The notes beneath the pieces were generated by a model, which saw nothing but the letters and a program-made list of their open reading frames with translations, was not told the DNA's origin and searched no databases. Source: Palaemon carinicauda (lineage: Eukaryota; Arthropoda; Malacostraca; Decapoda; Palaemonidae). Taken from it: DNA of 64,000 nucleotides. This document shows, piece after piece, positions 23,554 to 34,989 of the stretch (position 1 is its first letter; every line of letters starts with the position of its first letter). Where the stretch lies: assembly GCF_036898095.1 (NCBI RefSeq), contig NC_090751.1, forward strand, positions 73,905,951 to 73,969,950, in the 5' to 3' direction. Position numbers and translations under genes: made by a program.

Positions 23554-25354
23554 AGGCAGGGGTGAAAACTGGTGACTGTGCCACCACCGGCTGAGGGACC
23601 AGCTGGAATGTCTGCTGTGGTTGAGCCACTAGCTGGGGAGTAGCGGGAGCCGGAAACTGGCGTTTGGCCTGACGCTGCTAGAGTCGGGGCTTGTTGGACT
23701 TCTTCTTAGGCTGTGGACCCTCATCCTGATAAGATTTCCTCTTTCGGGACATGCCCCACTTATTGAGAAGGTTCCGATTCGCAGTGGCAGCTCTGTCCGC
23801 AATCTCTTTCACCAGGTCTACTGGAAAGAGGTATTTGCCCCAGATGTTGGAGGAAATCTGTTTCTGGGGTTCGTGTTTAACGGTGGCGTCCGCACACGCG
23901 AACTCTCTACAGGCTCTTCGGGCCTTGATGAAGCTGTACAAGTCCTTCAGCAAGGTCACAAGGTGGGTCTTTGCAAGAACCATGTAGTAACCTGGGACCC
24001 GAATGTCCCCGGCCATTGTCTCAAGTTGTACTTGAAGAGACAGAGAGGCGGCCAGCCTCTCTTTCGTGTCCTGTTCCCAACACAAGAGGTAGTCGGTGAG
24101 CTTGGGGAGGTCTTCATTAAACTGACGTCCAGCGACGTCAGCCTCCAGCTTTCCAAACGTGAAGGTAAGCTGGATGTCCTTCCAGTCTTTATCATCGGGA
24201 GGTAGGGCGAGGGAGAGAGGCCTACATTCCTCCAATATAGGGCAGGGTTTTCCTTCCTCCACTGCCTTTAACACAGAATTCAGGGCCTTTTCCGCGAAAG
24301 GAAAGACCATGGTGGGAGGAGCAAGAAAAGACGGGTGCTTCTTGCTCAAAGCCGGCATCTTGGAGTTGGTGTATCCTCTGCTCTTGAGGCAGTTAGCCAG
24401 CATAGCTTGAGCCTTGGCGTGGTCAAACACTATGACCTCCTTAGGCTCGGTCTCCTCCTTGGAGACTGGTTCGGACTTGAGACGGATGTAACAGTCCGGG
24501 TAGTCGTCGAAGCTAGGGTAGAACTCCACCTCTTCGACGGGGATGGCACCTAGCCTATCACTGATGAAGATGCGTCCGGTCATGATTGGCATGTGTTTTG
24601 CATGCCTCCAGGGATTGGTCACTGAACAGGGGGGAAGATCCTTGACGGAGATCTTCTTCGGCTACTTCTTCAAGGTCAGAAGCTCCCTCTTGAGGTCCGC
24701 ACGCCCCTTGCGGAACTTCTCCTCCAGGAATGCAACCAGAGCTTGGATGGTATCCTGGGTGCCCGGTACCACAAGTATCGGGGTGGCAGATGTAGAGGGG
24801 ACGGGTTCAGAGACCACGACGGAAGTCACGGAGGGCGCACGGGCAACCTCGTCCTCAGAATCAAGGGTTTCCACCTGATCCTCTTCCTCTTCTTGACCCT
24901 CCGTCATGAGGGTCCTTTCCGTATTTTTGGACACATCCGACATCCTCTTCACCACGTCGAGATGACAATCTTGGAGAGCGGCCGCAACATCCGGTTTGAC
25001 CGTTAGTTGGACGCAGGGGATCAAATCCTTAGGGATAACGGAATCAGCAGATGCCTTAGGGAAAAGCATGGCTCTCATCTTCTCGCTTGGGAGATAGGGC
25101 CCCGAGGAGTTCTTCTGAAACCCGTGCACCCACTTGCACAGTTTCTCTCGGGCGTTATCCCTAACCTCTGCTGACGGAGGGTTGTCAAACGCCTCATCAA
25201 GCAGACCCTTACAGACGTTATAGGCCTGCGGATCCCAATAGCGAAGGTTCCCCTTCGTGATGGAACAGCTGGCGTGGGTCCGGCACGCCAGGTGGCCGTG
25301 GAAGTTAGGGCAACGAACGCCGCAGAAGGTGCTCTCACACTTCACATACTCCTC
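23417..25354 (-). pseudogene. DIRS gag-like protein, copy C (best preserved)
   Basis: One reading frame of about 645 codons with two internal TAG codons, at 24662-24664 and about 23678-23680, both where other copies have Gln. The N-terminus carries C-x4-C, then RCPNFHGHLACRTHASC and YWDPQAYNVC, a likely zinc-binding unit. Next are KWVHGFQKNSSGPYLPSEK, an acidic Ser/Pro linker, KEETEPKEVIVFDHAKAQ, SKMPALSKKHPSF, RACREFACADATVKHEPQ, NIWGKYLFPVDLVKEI, the basic KWGMSRKRK stretch, a Gln-rich part and an Arg/Gly-rich tail (GRGGRGASG). The frame opens directly at the splice acceptor with GTG where copy F has ATG, so the true start is uncertain. Confidence 0.75.
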
Positions 25355-25509
25355 CTGTAAAAGAAAGAGGAAATGAGTATTAGGAAGTCAATACAAACAG
25401 ACTTACATTATTCTTAGATTAGAATAAGTTAGTAAACTTATAATATAAGATTCCAGTGTGTATAGGCTTAGGATAGGTGAGCCGGAAAGGAGGTAGGAAA
25501 GACACATAT
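25355..25509 (-). other. Leader intron with mutated donor, copy C (155 nt)
   Basis: The acceptor TTCTTTTACAG/GAGGAG is intact, but the donor reads CACAA/ATATGT where other copies have GTATGT. This copy would not splice there normally. Confidence 0.5.
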
Positions 25510-27724
25510 TTGTGCATCCCGCCCAGCCAATTGCCGTGACCCCATACTGTAACTAATTCAAGAGGACCGTCATGGACCCTAGGGGGAGGAAGAACATCCG
25601 TGCTGGATGAGCCAAGCTTAGGCTTCCTCTAGGGAATTAGGTACAGTAAGAGGGGGAAGCTGAATTCATTCAGTGTATAAGAAAAAAGGGGGATAAGCTA
25701 AGCCCCCTCATTAGATTAGGTCCCGGCAAGAGACTGCACATGGAAGCACAGAATATGCTGGAAATTTTTTACTGTACAACTATACATAATAGTTTTCAGT
25801 CTAGAGTATAACTATACCATAGGAGTACTGGCTATTATCCATAGCTGCACAATATTGGCTGCCGGCAGGAGGGAGGAGTGACTGTCAATTGTAACGCCAG
25901 GATTGGTGGTGCCGGCAGCCTGGAGGCATGCCGGAGGCTCGACTGGCCCCAGCAGGTCCCCATCATGGATGGACTCTTCCCAGCCATCAGTCTATGTGGA
26001 GAGAGAGAGGGTGACACCTTGAGTGATGGCAGATTGCCGGTAAGCCGGCGGCTCCCGGCAGCCGGCGACGGTAACCGACACTGACATCATTCAATGAGAC
26101 AGGTAGGGTACCGAAGATTCTGACTACTGGCGCCGGCAGAGTAGGGGGGCGGCAGTGGACCGGCACTAAGAGAGAGAGGGAAAGGATAGGAGGAGAGAGA
26201 GGGAAAGGTAATACCCAGTACCCAATCCAATCTTACTCTGGAAGAAGTGTTCAAATGAAAGGGAGGGGTGCTACCTTTCATTCGGTGGCTGAGAGCCGGC
26301 AGTCGGCTATGTTGCCAGTGGCGGCCCAAGGGAGGGCCGAAGAACACTCAAAGAAGGGAGGTCCTCCGCCGGCAGACCGACCGACGAATGCTAGCCCATA
26401 GTTCGACTATATGCGGGCAGCATAGCAGTACGGACTAACCAACGAAAGGACCGAGCCGAACCGGCAACCCACCAGCACTCGGTGGAGTTGTAGGACGGCA
26501 GACAAGGGTGTGAAGGCTAAGCCAACACCAAAGGGATAGAGGGGGAGGGGAGGGAGTCCTAAAGGGGGTGTATGGGGGGAGCGTAGCTCCCACCAACACC
26601 CCCAGAGGGGGGGGGGAGATTCTGTTCAGGGCTAGCCTGTCTAGGTAGGAAGAGTCCATTTTCCTGCCTAGGGTAGGTTAGCACAGAGTAGGTACAGCAT
26701 TAATGTCCTGTCCTAAACTATAAAGAAGCAGAATCACACTGACTGCCTAACCTAGGCTAGGTGAGCTAGTCTCCTAGACCAGGAAGGGCAGGGGGAAGAC
26801 GAGTTGCTAGGCCACAGGGAGGACGGGACTTAACCGAACCAAGTGTGGATTAGGGGGAAGGGCAGAGCCCCACCACCTTCACCCTCCAGCAGGGATCCGA
26901 AGGAGAGTACATTCTCCTAATGGGGGCGGGGGGCGAACGACTGGTACTCTGAGGTTCCGTTCCAAACTCAAAGCGCATGAACTATGGCAAGGAGTGGGGT
27001 AGGAAAAATCCTAGCCTAACCTTACCCGAAAGCATACCGAGGTAAGGAGGGGTAGGATGTAGCCTAGGCTACTTCAGAGGGAGGAGATTACCTTAGGAAA
27101 GGTACCTGGGGAGGTAAGGGAGTATACAATAGCCCCAGCGTTAGGTTAGGGGCAAGGGAGACGACTACCAATATCATCGAAACCCATTGTATACTCCCTA
27201 GAAGGCGAAATAACATCTGTGCAATCACTGAATCTTGTTTGTATAAATGCCTGTCTTCATTTATAAATTAACACTAGGAACACTTATTATATCATGCAAG
27301 AAGTAAACATGAACACTAGGCTATCGAGCCTAGGGGCTAGGCTAGCAATCTAGCATAGGGTAGGCTAAAATAGTTGCCTAAACTAATACTAACGCATAAT
27401 ATAACTAACTCCTAGCAATGAAGACTAAATATCTAATCAAGTTATTAATTATAAGACCGGGAAGGTTGCTCTGGCTAACTAAATAAAGCATGCAAGGCGA
27501 GCAACACCGTCGAAACATGACGCCTCCGGTCGGGGCACAGCTCAGCCACAAAACACAAGAATTAAAGATAAAAAGTCGTTACTTTACGGCTGGAACTTAT
27601 TTATACAATACAAGAATATGGTACTCAACTTTCCAGAAGAAGGCGAGGCTAAAGATTTTGACATGATGCAATTAAATAGCGAACACTGGGAAAAAACACT
27701 CTGCTCAGGAACGCTACAGAAACA
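25510..27724 (-). other. Leader, copy C
   Basis: Aligns along its length with the B leader: GCCGGC-rich part (about 25860-26370), GA-rich tracts (26160-26210), palindromic segment (27313-27353) and TATA-like box (27598-27605). No conserved coding frame is seen. Confidence 0.6.
27598..27605 (-). promoter_or_regulatory. Candidate TATA box of the DIRS leader, copy C
   Basis: TATAAATA on the minus strand at the position equivalent to 8718 in copy B, with the same downstream block (CCAGCCGTAAAGT). Confidence 0.4.
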
Positions 27725-27968
27725 GGAATGAAGCGCGCGGATGTGACGTAAACCAAGATGGCGGCCAGCTATGACAGCCGTTTGTTTACATCGCTAGGTA
27801 CCGTAACAGTAATGCAGGAGGAGAGTTTTGTAACGGTCCTCCTGATACTTGCCACACTTCCCCCTCGAAGCGTAAACGCTATGTGGGGTGCAGATAGCTA
27901 TGTAGCATATCAAGCATACGTCCCGTTATTATACGATATATTAAATATTATGGGTACTCACCCGTTTT
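27725..27968 (-). repeat. 5' terminal repeat, copy C (outer end lost)
   Basis: Matches the B terminal repeat up to the GTTATTATACGATAT region and then stops near 27940, without the outer 120 bp or so. The 3' end of copy H begins immediately after. Confidence 0.75.
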
Positions 27969-28932
27969 TTGGGTGAGATAGCCATGTCGTCCTGATGGAA
28001 GGTTCCTTCAGTAGCTTCCTAGGGTATATTCCCAGAGAATTAGACTAAAGGTCTCCAGAATTCTAACTTCTGGCGCGAATATCCCTAAAGTTTCCTTTTA
28101 GGATATCGCATAATATCAGGGGACATATTCTTGACACGCCACATAGCAATCTCCACCCCGCATAGCGTTTACGCTTCGAGGGGGAAAAATGGCAAGATAA
28201 AAGAGGAGCCGTTACAAAATTCTCCTCCTCCGTTACTGTTTGAGTACTCAGATGACGTCATATTCGTCCGCCATCTTGGATGACGTCGTATCCGCCCGCC
28301 ATCATTCCTTGTAGCGTTAAACTGGTACTCTAAGATACAGTAAGATTGGGAGGGAGTCTGTCAAGATCTTTCCTAGAAAGGAGGGCGGGTCCATTAGGAC
28401 GACATGGCTATCTCACCCAAAAATAGATTTTTCGCGTTTGGGCTCAGGCCATGTCATCCTGATGGAAGTGTACCAGAGCATTAATGTATCGTGGATTTCC
28501 CAGTCGTGCCTTTCGACTTCAAGACAATCTTCCCTGGTCTTTAAGACCAAAGAGACCTATGACATTATCGCTAAATGTCATTTCTGCTAATCATGTACTA
28601 TGTTAGTGCTTCCTGTCCCCCACAGGGAAGAGTCAAACTAGACTCTGGAAAAGTCTTGAAGTTGCATATTATATGCCAGAGACATGCCGGCCTCAGTGTA
28701 TGTCGATAGCCAAGGTTTGTATCAGGTATTGGAACAAATACATTTAGCCAGGAAGGTTTGAATAAATGTTGGAACAAGAATATTTTTGTTCAATATATCA
28801 TGCAGAATAAAGGGTAAAAGAAATGCTCACAATTAGGCTTTATTATAATGTTTAGGGCGAAATAAGACACAAAACCATTGGATATTTATTGGCAAGCAAT
28901 AATTAAAGATTAACATACATGTATCATAATGT
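27969..28932 (-). mobile_element. DIRS copy H: isolated 3' end (terminal repeat, ICR, 3' UTR)
   Basis: 3' terminal repeat at 27969-28390, a shortened ICR at 28391-28465 and 3' untranslated sequence with the GGGCGAAATAAGACACA motif (28855-28871) and AATAAA (28885-28890, minus strand). The coding part is absent; the homology ends where a foldback repeat starts at 28933. Confidence 0.78.
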
Positions 28933-29208
28933 AAAAATGGTATTTTTATTATAAAATAAATTTCTAAATATACTTACCTCGTAGTTACATATATAGAGCT
29001 CAAATCTCGCATTTCGACGCGGCACGACAGAAGATTCAAATTCGTGGCGATCGCTGCCATCACTCGTAGGTTATCAGAACCATTCCCAACATTCTTCAGA
29101 AATTCCATGTTTCTGTTTTCAGAGGGGAGGAGGGAGGGCCCTTTTATATATGTAACTACCAGGTAAGTATATTTAAAAATTTATTTTATAATAAAAATAC
29201 CATTTTTA
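28933..29208. repeat. Foldback (inverted) repeat
   Basis: The left arm (about 28933-29000, AAAAATGGTATTTTTATTATA...CGTAGTTACATATAT) is repeated inverted at about 29143-29208. The spacer of about 140 bp has no similarity I recognise. A third partial arm follows at 29209-29242. No target duplication was identified. Confidence 0.7.
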
Positions 29209-29339
29209 AATATGTAACTTCCCTGGTAGTTACAAATATATAACTGATTCACACCATTGATGGTGGGTTAAAAACCTCATCCTATTGGCAATTTGTATAA
29301 TTATTAATAACTACAAATAGTAGCATTAACAATCTGGTT

Positions 29340-29722
29340 CTAACCTGATATGGAAACTGGCTTCACAATTCACAATGATACTGTCTCATTTCGCCTGCAT
29401 TCCTTAAGAGACTCAGTGATCCACTCAGGGAGCTGTAAAAGTCTCTTGGGGCGGCCACAAGGTCCTCGACCTTAGCGTGGCTAGACCACCACCTTTGCAA
29501 ACCTGGCATAGCCAAGGATACTGATTCTGGCGTTCCAACCTGACAAGGAAGCTGGCTTCACAATGATACTGCCTCATCTCGCCTGCATTCCTTAAGAGAC
29601 TCAGCGATCCACTCAAGGGGCTGAAAAGTCTCTTGGGGCTGCCACAAGGTCCTCGACTTTAGAGTGTCTAGACCACCACCCTTGCAAACCTGGCATAGCC
29701 AAGGATACTGATCCTGACCACC
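29340..29722. repeat. Tandem duplication of about 180-200 bp
   Basis: Two units share CTTCACAATGATACTG, CCTGCATTCCTTAAGAGACT, AAGTCTCTTGGGG and GGCATAGCCAAGGATACTGA. There is no coding frame. Confidence 0.7.
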
Positions 29723-29751
29723 TACTCCAAAAAAATTTTTTTTCTTTTTTT

Positions 29752-29950
29752 AAACTAGCTTGAGTTGCATCTCAGACTGACGGAAGGGTGCGACAATCTT
29801 CACAGACAACCAGTGAACACATTAAAACTAATTTGATTTGCATCCCAGATTGACGGAAGGCTGCGGCAACCTTCACAGACAACCTGTGAACACATTAAAA
29901 CTAACTTGACTTGCATCCCAGACTGACGGAAGGCTGCGACAACCTGTGAC
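29752..29950. repeat. Tandem repeat of about 72 bp, nearly three units
   Basis: Units begin at 29752, 29824 and 29897 and share AAAACTAACTTGACTTGCATC-like starts followed by GACGGAAGGCTGCG. The last unit is shortened. Confidence 0.7.
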
Positions 29951-31726
29951 CACAAGTACAAGAGAAAAGGCAAGGGTATATATTAAGTTATCAGGAAGAG
30001 GCAGTAGACCCTTCTCAAACTACGAAGCCGGAGGTAACGTACGGACCCAGGGAACAGCAATCCTCATACTGGGTCTGGACATCTTTGAGATAGCAATCTG
30101 TGAAGATTGATTTACTTCGTCAGAAAGTAGGCTCCAAAATTGACTTCATTTTATTATGTTTGTAAGCCATAGAAATTGCTGCAGCTCTAACCTCGTGGGG
30201 TTTTACCTTAAGGATAGGGAAAACTTCTTACTCACAATCCTGGAGAGTTTCCCTTATTAAATCCTTAATGAAAAAAAGCCAGGGTATTCTTTGATAAAGG
30301 CAAAGAGGGCTTTTTAACCGAGCATCAGAGGCTGTCTGTCTCGTCTTTGAAAAGAAAGCCTAGCTGAAGGGAGCAAATTGCATTGTCTCCATTAAAGCCC
30401 ATCTTCTTAGTGATGGCTTTTAACTCTCCTAATCTTTTGACTGTAGCCAATAAAATTAGGAAAAGAGTCTTCTTGGTAGGATACTTTCAAGATGCCTTGT
30501 CCAACTGTACAAACCTACTTGAGGTTAAAAAGGCCAGGACTATATACAAGTTCCACGAGGAGGTTGGATTGTCCTTCCTCTTAAGTCGTCTCAAAAGATC
30601 TAATGAGATCTGAGAGATCCTTGTTACCTGACACGCCAATGTGTCGGTTACGAAAGACGGAGGTTAGTATGCTGCGGTAACCCTTGATGAAAGGCACGGC
30701 TAGCTTCTCTTTTGTACGCAGATACAACAAAAAACTCTGCTATATTGGCTATAGAGGTATTGGAAGAGGAAAGTCTATTATTCCTGTACCACACTCTAAA
30801 TATGTCCCACTAGGAATAGTAAACCCTAATAGTGGTAATGATCTGGGGTATCTACCAGCCACTCCATCATGTCCGCAACCCAATGTCTCATGGGCCAAAA
30901 AGGAGCTATCATGATCATGCGGATGTTGGGCGAATCCCTGAACCTTTTCAGGACTCTGTCCAGGATCTTGAATGGAGGAAAAGCGTACACATTTAGACCT
31001 TCCCAGTTCAGAAGAAAAGCGTCCACTGCGACTGCTTCCTGGTCTGGTACTGGAGAGCAAAATACCGGCAACCTCTATGTCATTTGTGAGATGAAGAGGT
31101 CTATCGAGTGTTGACCCCACAACATCCAAAGGTTGGTGCACACCTTGTGATGTAGGGTCCATTCTGCAGTAAGAACTTGCCGCCTTCTGCTGAGCAGATC
31201 CGTCTTCACGTTTTTCTCCCCTTCTATGAAGTGAGTAATCAGGGCTTGGTGAATGGACACTAGCTCTTTGATATTTATGTGTCATTTCCTCTGAGACTCT
31301 ATCCACAGATCACTGTCGAGAATTGTATGCGTCAAACAGGGAGGAAATCGACCTCTCTAGTTCAGACAGACCAGACACTTGAAGCGCGCCGTGTGCGCGA
31401 ACTAAACCGTGTGCTGATTGCTGTGAGGGATCGTCAACGCTAGTTGGGTGACCACCAGGGGAAAGTCCTTGCAACATTTCCGGAGTGCCTTGAGCGCGAT
31501 CTGAACCGATTATCATCCCCAGAAAAATGAATTCTGTGAGGGTGTTAGTTAAGATTTGGCCAGGTTACCATCAGACCTAACTGTTGCGTTAAGGGCATTA
31601 TCCTTTGCAGAGCCTCCAGACACTTTACTTGTGATTCTGCTCTGAGTGGTCAGTAGTCCAGGTACAAAGAAGATCCTTACTCCCTTTACGTGAAGCCAGG
31701 GAGCCACGTTGAACATCACCCAGGCA
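29950..31726 (-). pseudogene. Remnant of a second DIRS-like family (RT end, RNase H, Dam-like tail, YR)
   Basis: Minus-strand remnants in DIRS order. At 31700-31540 is an RT segment after the YLDD position, whose box is destroyed. RNase H pieces (HINIKELVSIHQAL; NVKTDLLSRRRQVLTAEWTLH) lie at 31285-31140, with the part between them deleted. A methylase-like tail (VAVDAFLLNWEGLNVYAFPPF, IMIAPFWPMRHW) lies at 31050-30850, and a YR segment (KKTLFLILLATVKRLGELKA) at about 30480-30400. The sequences differ strongly from copies A-H, so this is a separate and older family. No complete frame remains. Confidence 0.65.
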
Positions 31727-32274
31727 AAAAAACGGATTTTGAGCGTAGCGAAAAATCTATTTTTGGGTGAGGTAGCCATGTCGTCCTGATGGAAGTTCCT
31801 TCATAGGTAGCTTCCTAGGTATATTTGACTACAGTGATATATCCCAGAGAATTTACCAAAGGTATCCAGAATTCTAATTCCTGGAGCGAATATCCCTTGA
31901 AATTTTAGAAGGGATATCGTGTAATATCAGAGGACGTATTCTTGACACGTCTCATGGCTATCTACACCCCCAATAGAGCTTTCACTACGAGGGGAAAGAG
32001 AGGCAAGAATAAGGTGAGTTGTTCCAGAGACATCGCTCTCGACGAGTCACTACTGCTCTGCAAATAGTGCGCCTGTCCGCCACCGCGAGGCGCCACCGTC
32101 ATTCTTTGTAGCTTTGTAGGTGTTGCAGATACAGTACTATAGGGAGGGATTCATTATCCTTTTGTCCCAAAAGAGGGTGGGGTCATCAGGACGACATGGT
32201 TACCTCACCCAAAAATAGATTTTTCGCTACACTCAAAATCCGTTTTTTGGGCTCAGGCCATGTTGTCGTGATGG
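31727..32274 (-). repeat. 3' terminal repeat and ICR, copy E
   Basis: The outer end AAACGGATTTTGAGCG is complete, followed by the family terminal repeat; the ICR is at 32184-32274. This outer end does not adjoin an AT tract but follows the second-family remnant. Confidence 0.8.
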
Positions 32275-33138
32275 AAGTGTACCAGAGCATTAATGTATCT
32301 GTGGATTTCCAATAGTGCCGTTCATCTCGAGCTAAATCTTTCCTCTTCGGTCTTTAGACCTAGAGACACTTGATATTACCGTTATGCATCAATCAGCTGA
32401 TCATGAAATATGTCAGTGTCTCATGACCCCTACAGGGAAGAGTCTGGGTAGACTCAAGGAAAAAACCGGAGGATTGTGAGTTCAGGGAACAATCTAGCAA
32501 ACAGTTTGTATATTAGTGCATAGTCTGTACTAGGATGGGATTGGTTTGGGCAGATTACTGTACCTCCCGGGTCTGTCGTGAAGAGACGGATAGGTTTATA
32601 AATGTGTAGGAACACCTTAAACAGTAAAATGAACAGTCTAGTACAACAAGATCTTACCTGTTTGCCTGGAACACCATGAATCTTAGTTCTGGTATTGACT
32701 TAAATATCAAAAGAGTCAAGGATGCTCTGACTTGTACATTTAAAGAAATATATGGGGCGAAAGAGACGCAAATATTCGTTCTATTGTTTATTACAAAATA
32801 GAAATCATGATTGTAAACAATTACAATGTATCCTGAATAATTCTGCATACAAGCATAAACACTAATAACAGGATAAAAAGGGTTTGCCTGAAAGGGAAAA
32901 CATTAGCTACTCAAGGGAAATATGAAGTTTCGCTATACAATCTGTTGTTACTAGAAACACTATGCATATAAGAATGCATGGCACTTGTGTCAGTTTATTA
33001 TGCTTAATGTCACCTGTGTAGGGAGAACAGTCTATAGTGTTATCACTTAAACAAAAAATTCAACACGATATGTCTTACGAGTCTATTGTGTACACCCTTC
33101 ACTATAAGTCCCTAATAGTGCACTGTTCTTTGCAGTAA
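32275..33138 (-). other. 3' untranslated region, copy E
   Basis: Contains AATAAA (32787-32792, minus strand) and the conserved GCGTCTCTTTCGCCCC motif (32755-32770). No gene was seen. Confidence 0.55.
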
Positions 33139-34310
33139 TCAAGCAGCGGGTTTTATCACACTGCCCGCCGCCACCATATGAAACTTAATTTCTTGTAATT
33201 GCTTCGCGTAGTGCTTGAACAAGACCCTCAAGGACTTCCATCCAGTATAAGCACAAAGACTTTCAACCGACATCGTTTGGAAGAAATTCAGAGACGAGGC
33301 AACCTTCCTCGGATCATGACCTGCGGGTGTACTGTCTGGATCCGCTCTGCGAATGAAGTAGGTGACTTTCGCTCTAATCTGTTTCAAGAAGTTCTACGAA
33401 GATAGACCTTTAGGCATTCCACTGGGCAGAGGGATCCTTCTTCCTTCAGAGGGCAGATTCTCCAGGGACCCCACCTTTTAGTGGGCAGCACGTTCTTGGC
33501 GAGAAACGTCGGGTCCAGAAAGAGGTTCAGATCTCCATTGTCTGTGAACTGAATGTGGCCATCATCCCTCGAGAGGGCCACTGTTTCGCTAACTCTGGCT
33601 CCCGAGGTTAGTGCAAATAAGAATATCACCTTCTGAGTCAAGTCTTTCAGCGAGCAATCCTCATTATTCAGGGTTGATGCTAAATGAAGGACTTTGTCCA
33701 AAGACCATGAAATGGGCTTAGGAGGAGCTGCGGGCCGAAGTTTTGCGCAGGCTTTAAGGATCTTGTTGAAGATTTCGTAGGAAAAGTCTACCAGGAAGGC
33801 ATAAAATATTGGTTTGGCCAGGGCGGATTTACATGTAGTAATCGTATTGGCTGCTAAACCTTGTTCATGAAGATGGATGAAGAAGGACAAACAGAAGTCC
33901 GTAGAAATCTCCTTAGGTTTCTTCGCCTTGACAAAGGCCACCCATTTCTTCCAGGAAGACTCATATTGTCTTCTTGTTGACTTTGACTTGTATTCTTCTA
34001 GGAAGTTGATACTGTCCCTAGAAATCCAAAACCGTTTCTTGACCGCTAAGGCGAGAAAATCATGAGATGAAGGTTCTGGGTTTTCACTGATGAAGCTGAG
34101 ACAGTCAATTTCTGCACTTGCTGAGTCAGAACTGGGTCCGGCAACTAGATCAGTTTCAGGCGTAGTTCCGTTACCAGGGGGAACCAAATGCTGTTGGGCC
34201 ACTTGTGGGCCACTATTGCCGCCGTCCCCCGAAAGGATCTCAGTTTGTCGAGGACTTTCAGCAGAAGGTTGGTTGGAGGGAATAGGTAGATCTTGGACCA
34301 TCTGTTCCAA
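33139..34310 (-). pseudogene. DIRS tyrosine recombinase (YR), copy E
   Basis: A 308-codon frame followed by the C-terminal piece in another frame. All catalytic positions are present: Arg in SGARVSETVALS, H-x-x-R in GHDPRKVASS and Tyr in LFKHYAKQ. A single deletion of roughly 55-60 bp near 33390 removes the segment that in other copies reads GGQLFKGETSGSDL and shifts the frame. Apart from this, the gene is uninterrupted in the window. The N-terminal 165 bp or so overlap the methylase-like tail. Confidence 0.87.
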
Positions 34311-34367
34311 TCTATGGACATTGCATCCATTGCTTCCGCTAGAGGATCCTCGTACGGGGATACATAC
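34145..34367 (-). pseudogene. DIRS Dam-like tail of RT polyprotein, copy E (cut by gap)
   Basis: Reads AMDAMSIDWNRWSKIYLFPPTN and VAHKWPNSIWFPLV, matching the end of the A, D and F polyproteins. It is truncated by the gap on its 5' side. Confidence 0.7.
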
Positions 34368-34436
34368 NNNNNNNNNNNNNNNNNNNNNNNNNNNNNNNNN
34401 NNNNNNNNNNNNNNNNNNNNNNNNNNNNNNNNNNNN
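34368..34436. other. Assembly gap (69 N)
   Basis: Run of N; true length unknown. The left side is DIRS copy E on the minus strand, the right side a plus-strand LINE fragment. Confidence 0.99.
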
Positions 34437-34985
34437 AGCATTCTGTCCATTAAGAATTTAATTTCTAATAGTTGGCAACAGCATTGGGATGGTTTGGTTG
34501 AAAATAAGATGCGAGAAATAACGAATGTTATATCACCCTGGAAGTATAACATGATGCCCCAAAAGTGGGAGACTACTCTTTGTCATCTTCGCATTGGTCA
34601 CACTCGGAGGACACATGAGTTTTTGCTGGCTGGTCAACATCAACTATATTGTGGCGACTGTTTGGTACCACTGACAGTGAGGCATTTGTTGACCGAATGC
34701 CCCACATAGAGTACTGAAAGAAATAGACATCAGTTTGAGGCTCGAAGTAAGGATAACAGGTTCATCATTGCCAAGATTCTTGGACATGTTGTGTCCTACC
34801 ATGCTAGTGGTATTTTTAGCTTTATTTCAAAAGCAGGTCTGTTGAAAGATATTTAACTTTTAAAATATCTTTGCTTTTATGGTTTTAATTGAATATTTTT
34901 TTTATATATACAATAAACAATATTGGCATCAATGACCTTAAGATATCATGATGCCAGAAAACCTCAAATCAACCTATTAATCAAT
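34437..34985 (+). mobile_element. I/Jockey-type LINE 3' fragment, second copy
   Basis: Codes for the protein end that follows RNase H in the LINE at 44229-45220 (SWQQHWDG, WETTLCHLRIGHT, HEFLLAGQHQLYC, CLVPLTVRHLLTECP). It has an early TAG at 34707 and a later end at 34854-34856. The 3' untranslated part shares CAATGACCTTA and GATGCC with the other copy and ends in ATTAATCAATCAATT, a simple-repeat tail typical for this type of LINE. Confidence 0.75.
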
Positions 34986-34989
34986 CAAT

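Larger units (their letters stand above)
22938..27968 (-). mobile_element. DIRS-like retrotransposon copy C (3' half missing)
   Basis: It has a 5' terminal repeat, full leader, intron, the best preserved gag of the window and the start of RT. The homology breaks at about 22938, just after RT motif A, where copy G leader sequence begins, so either a deletion or a recombination removed RT, RNase H, YR and the 3' end. Confidence 0.85.
31727..34367 (-). mobile_element. DIRS-like retrotransposon copy E (cut by assembly gap)
   Basis: 3' terminal repeat (31727-32183), ICR (32184-32274), 3' UTR, almost complete YR and the end of the RNase H/methylase-like tail, running into the run of N at 34368. 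Whatever lies 5' of this is not in the assembly here: the sequence after the gap is an unrelated LINE tail. Confidence 0.85.

Noticed and set aside
29340..29950. Regular repeats considered as a CRISPR array
   Set aside because: Units are long direct tandem repeats without unique spacers, in an evidently eukaryotic transposon context.
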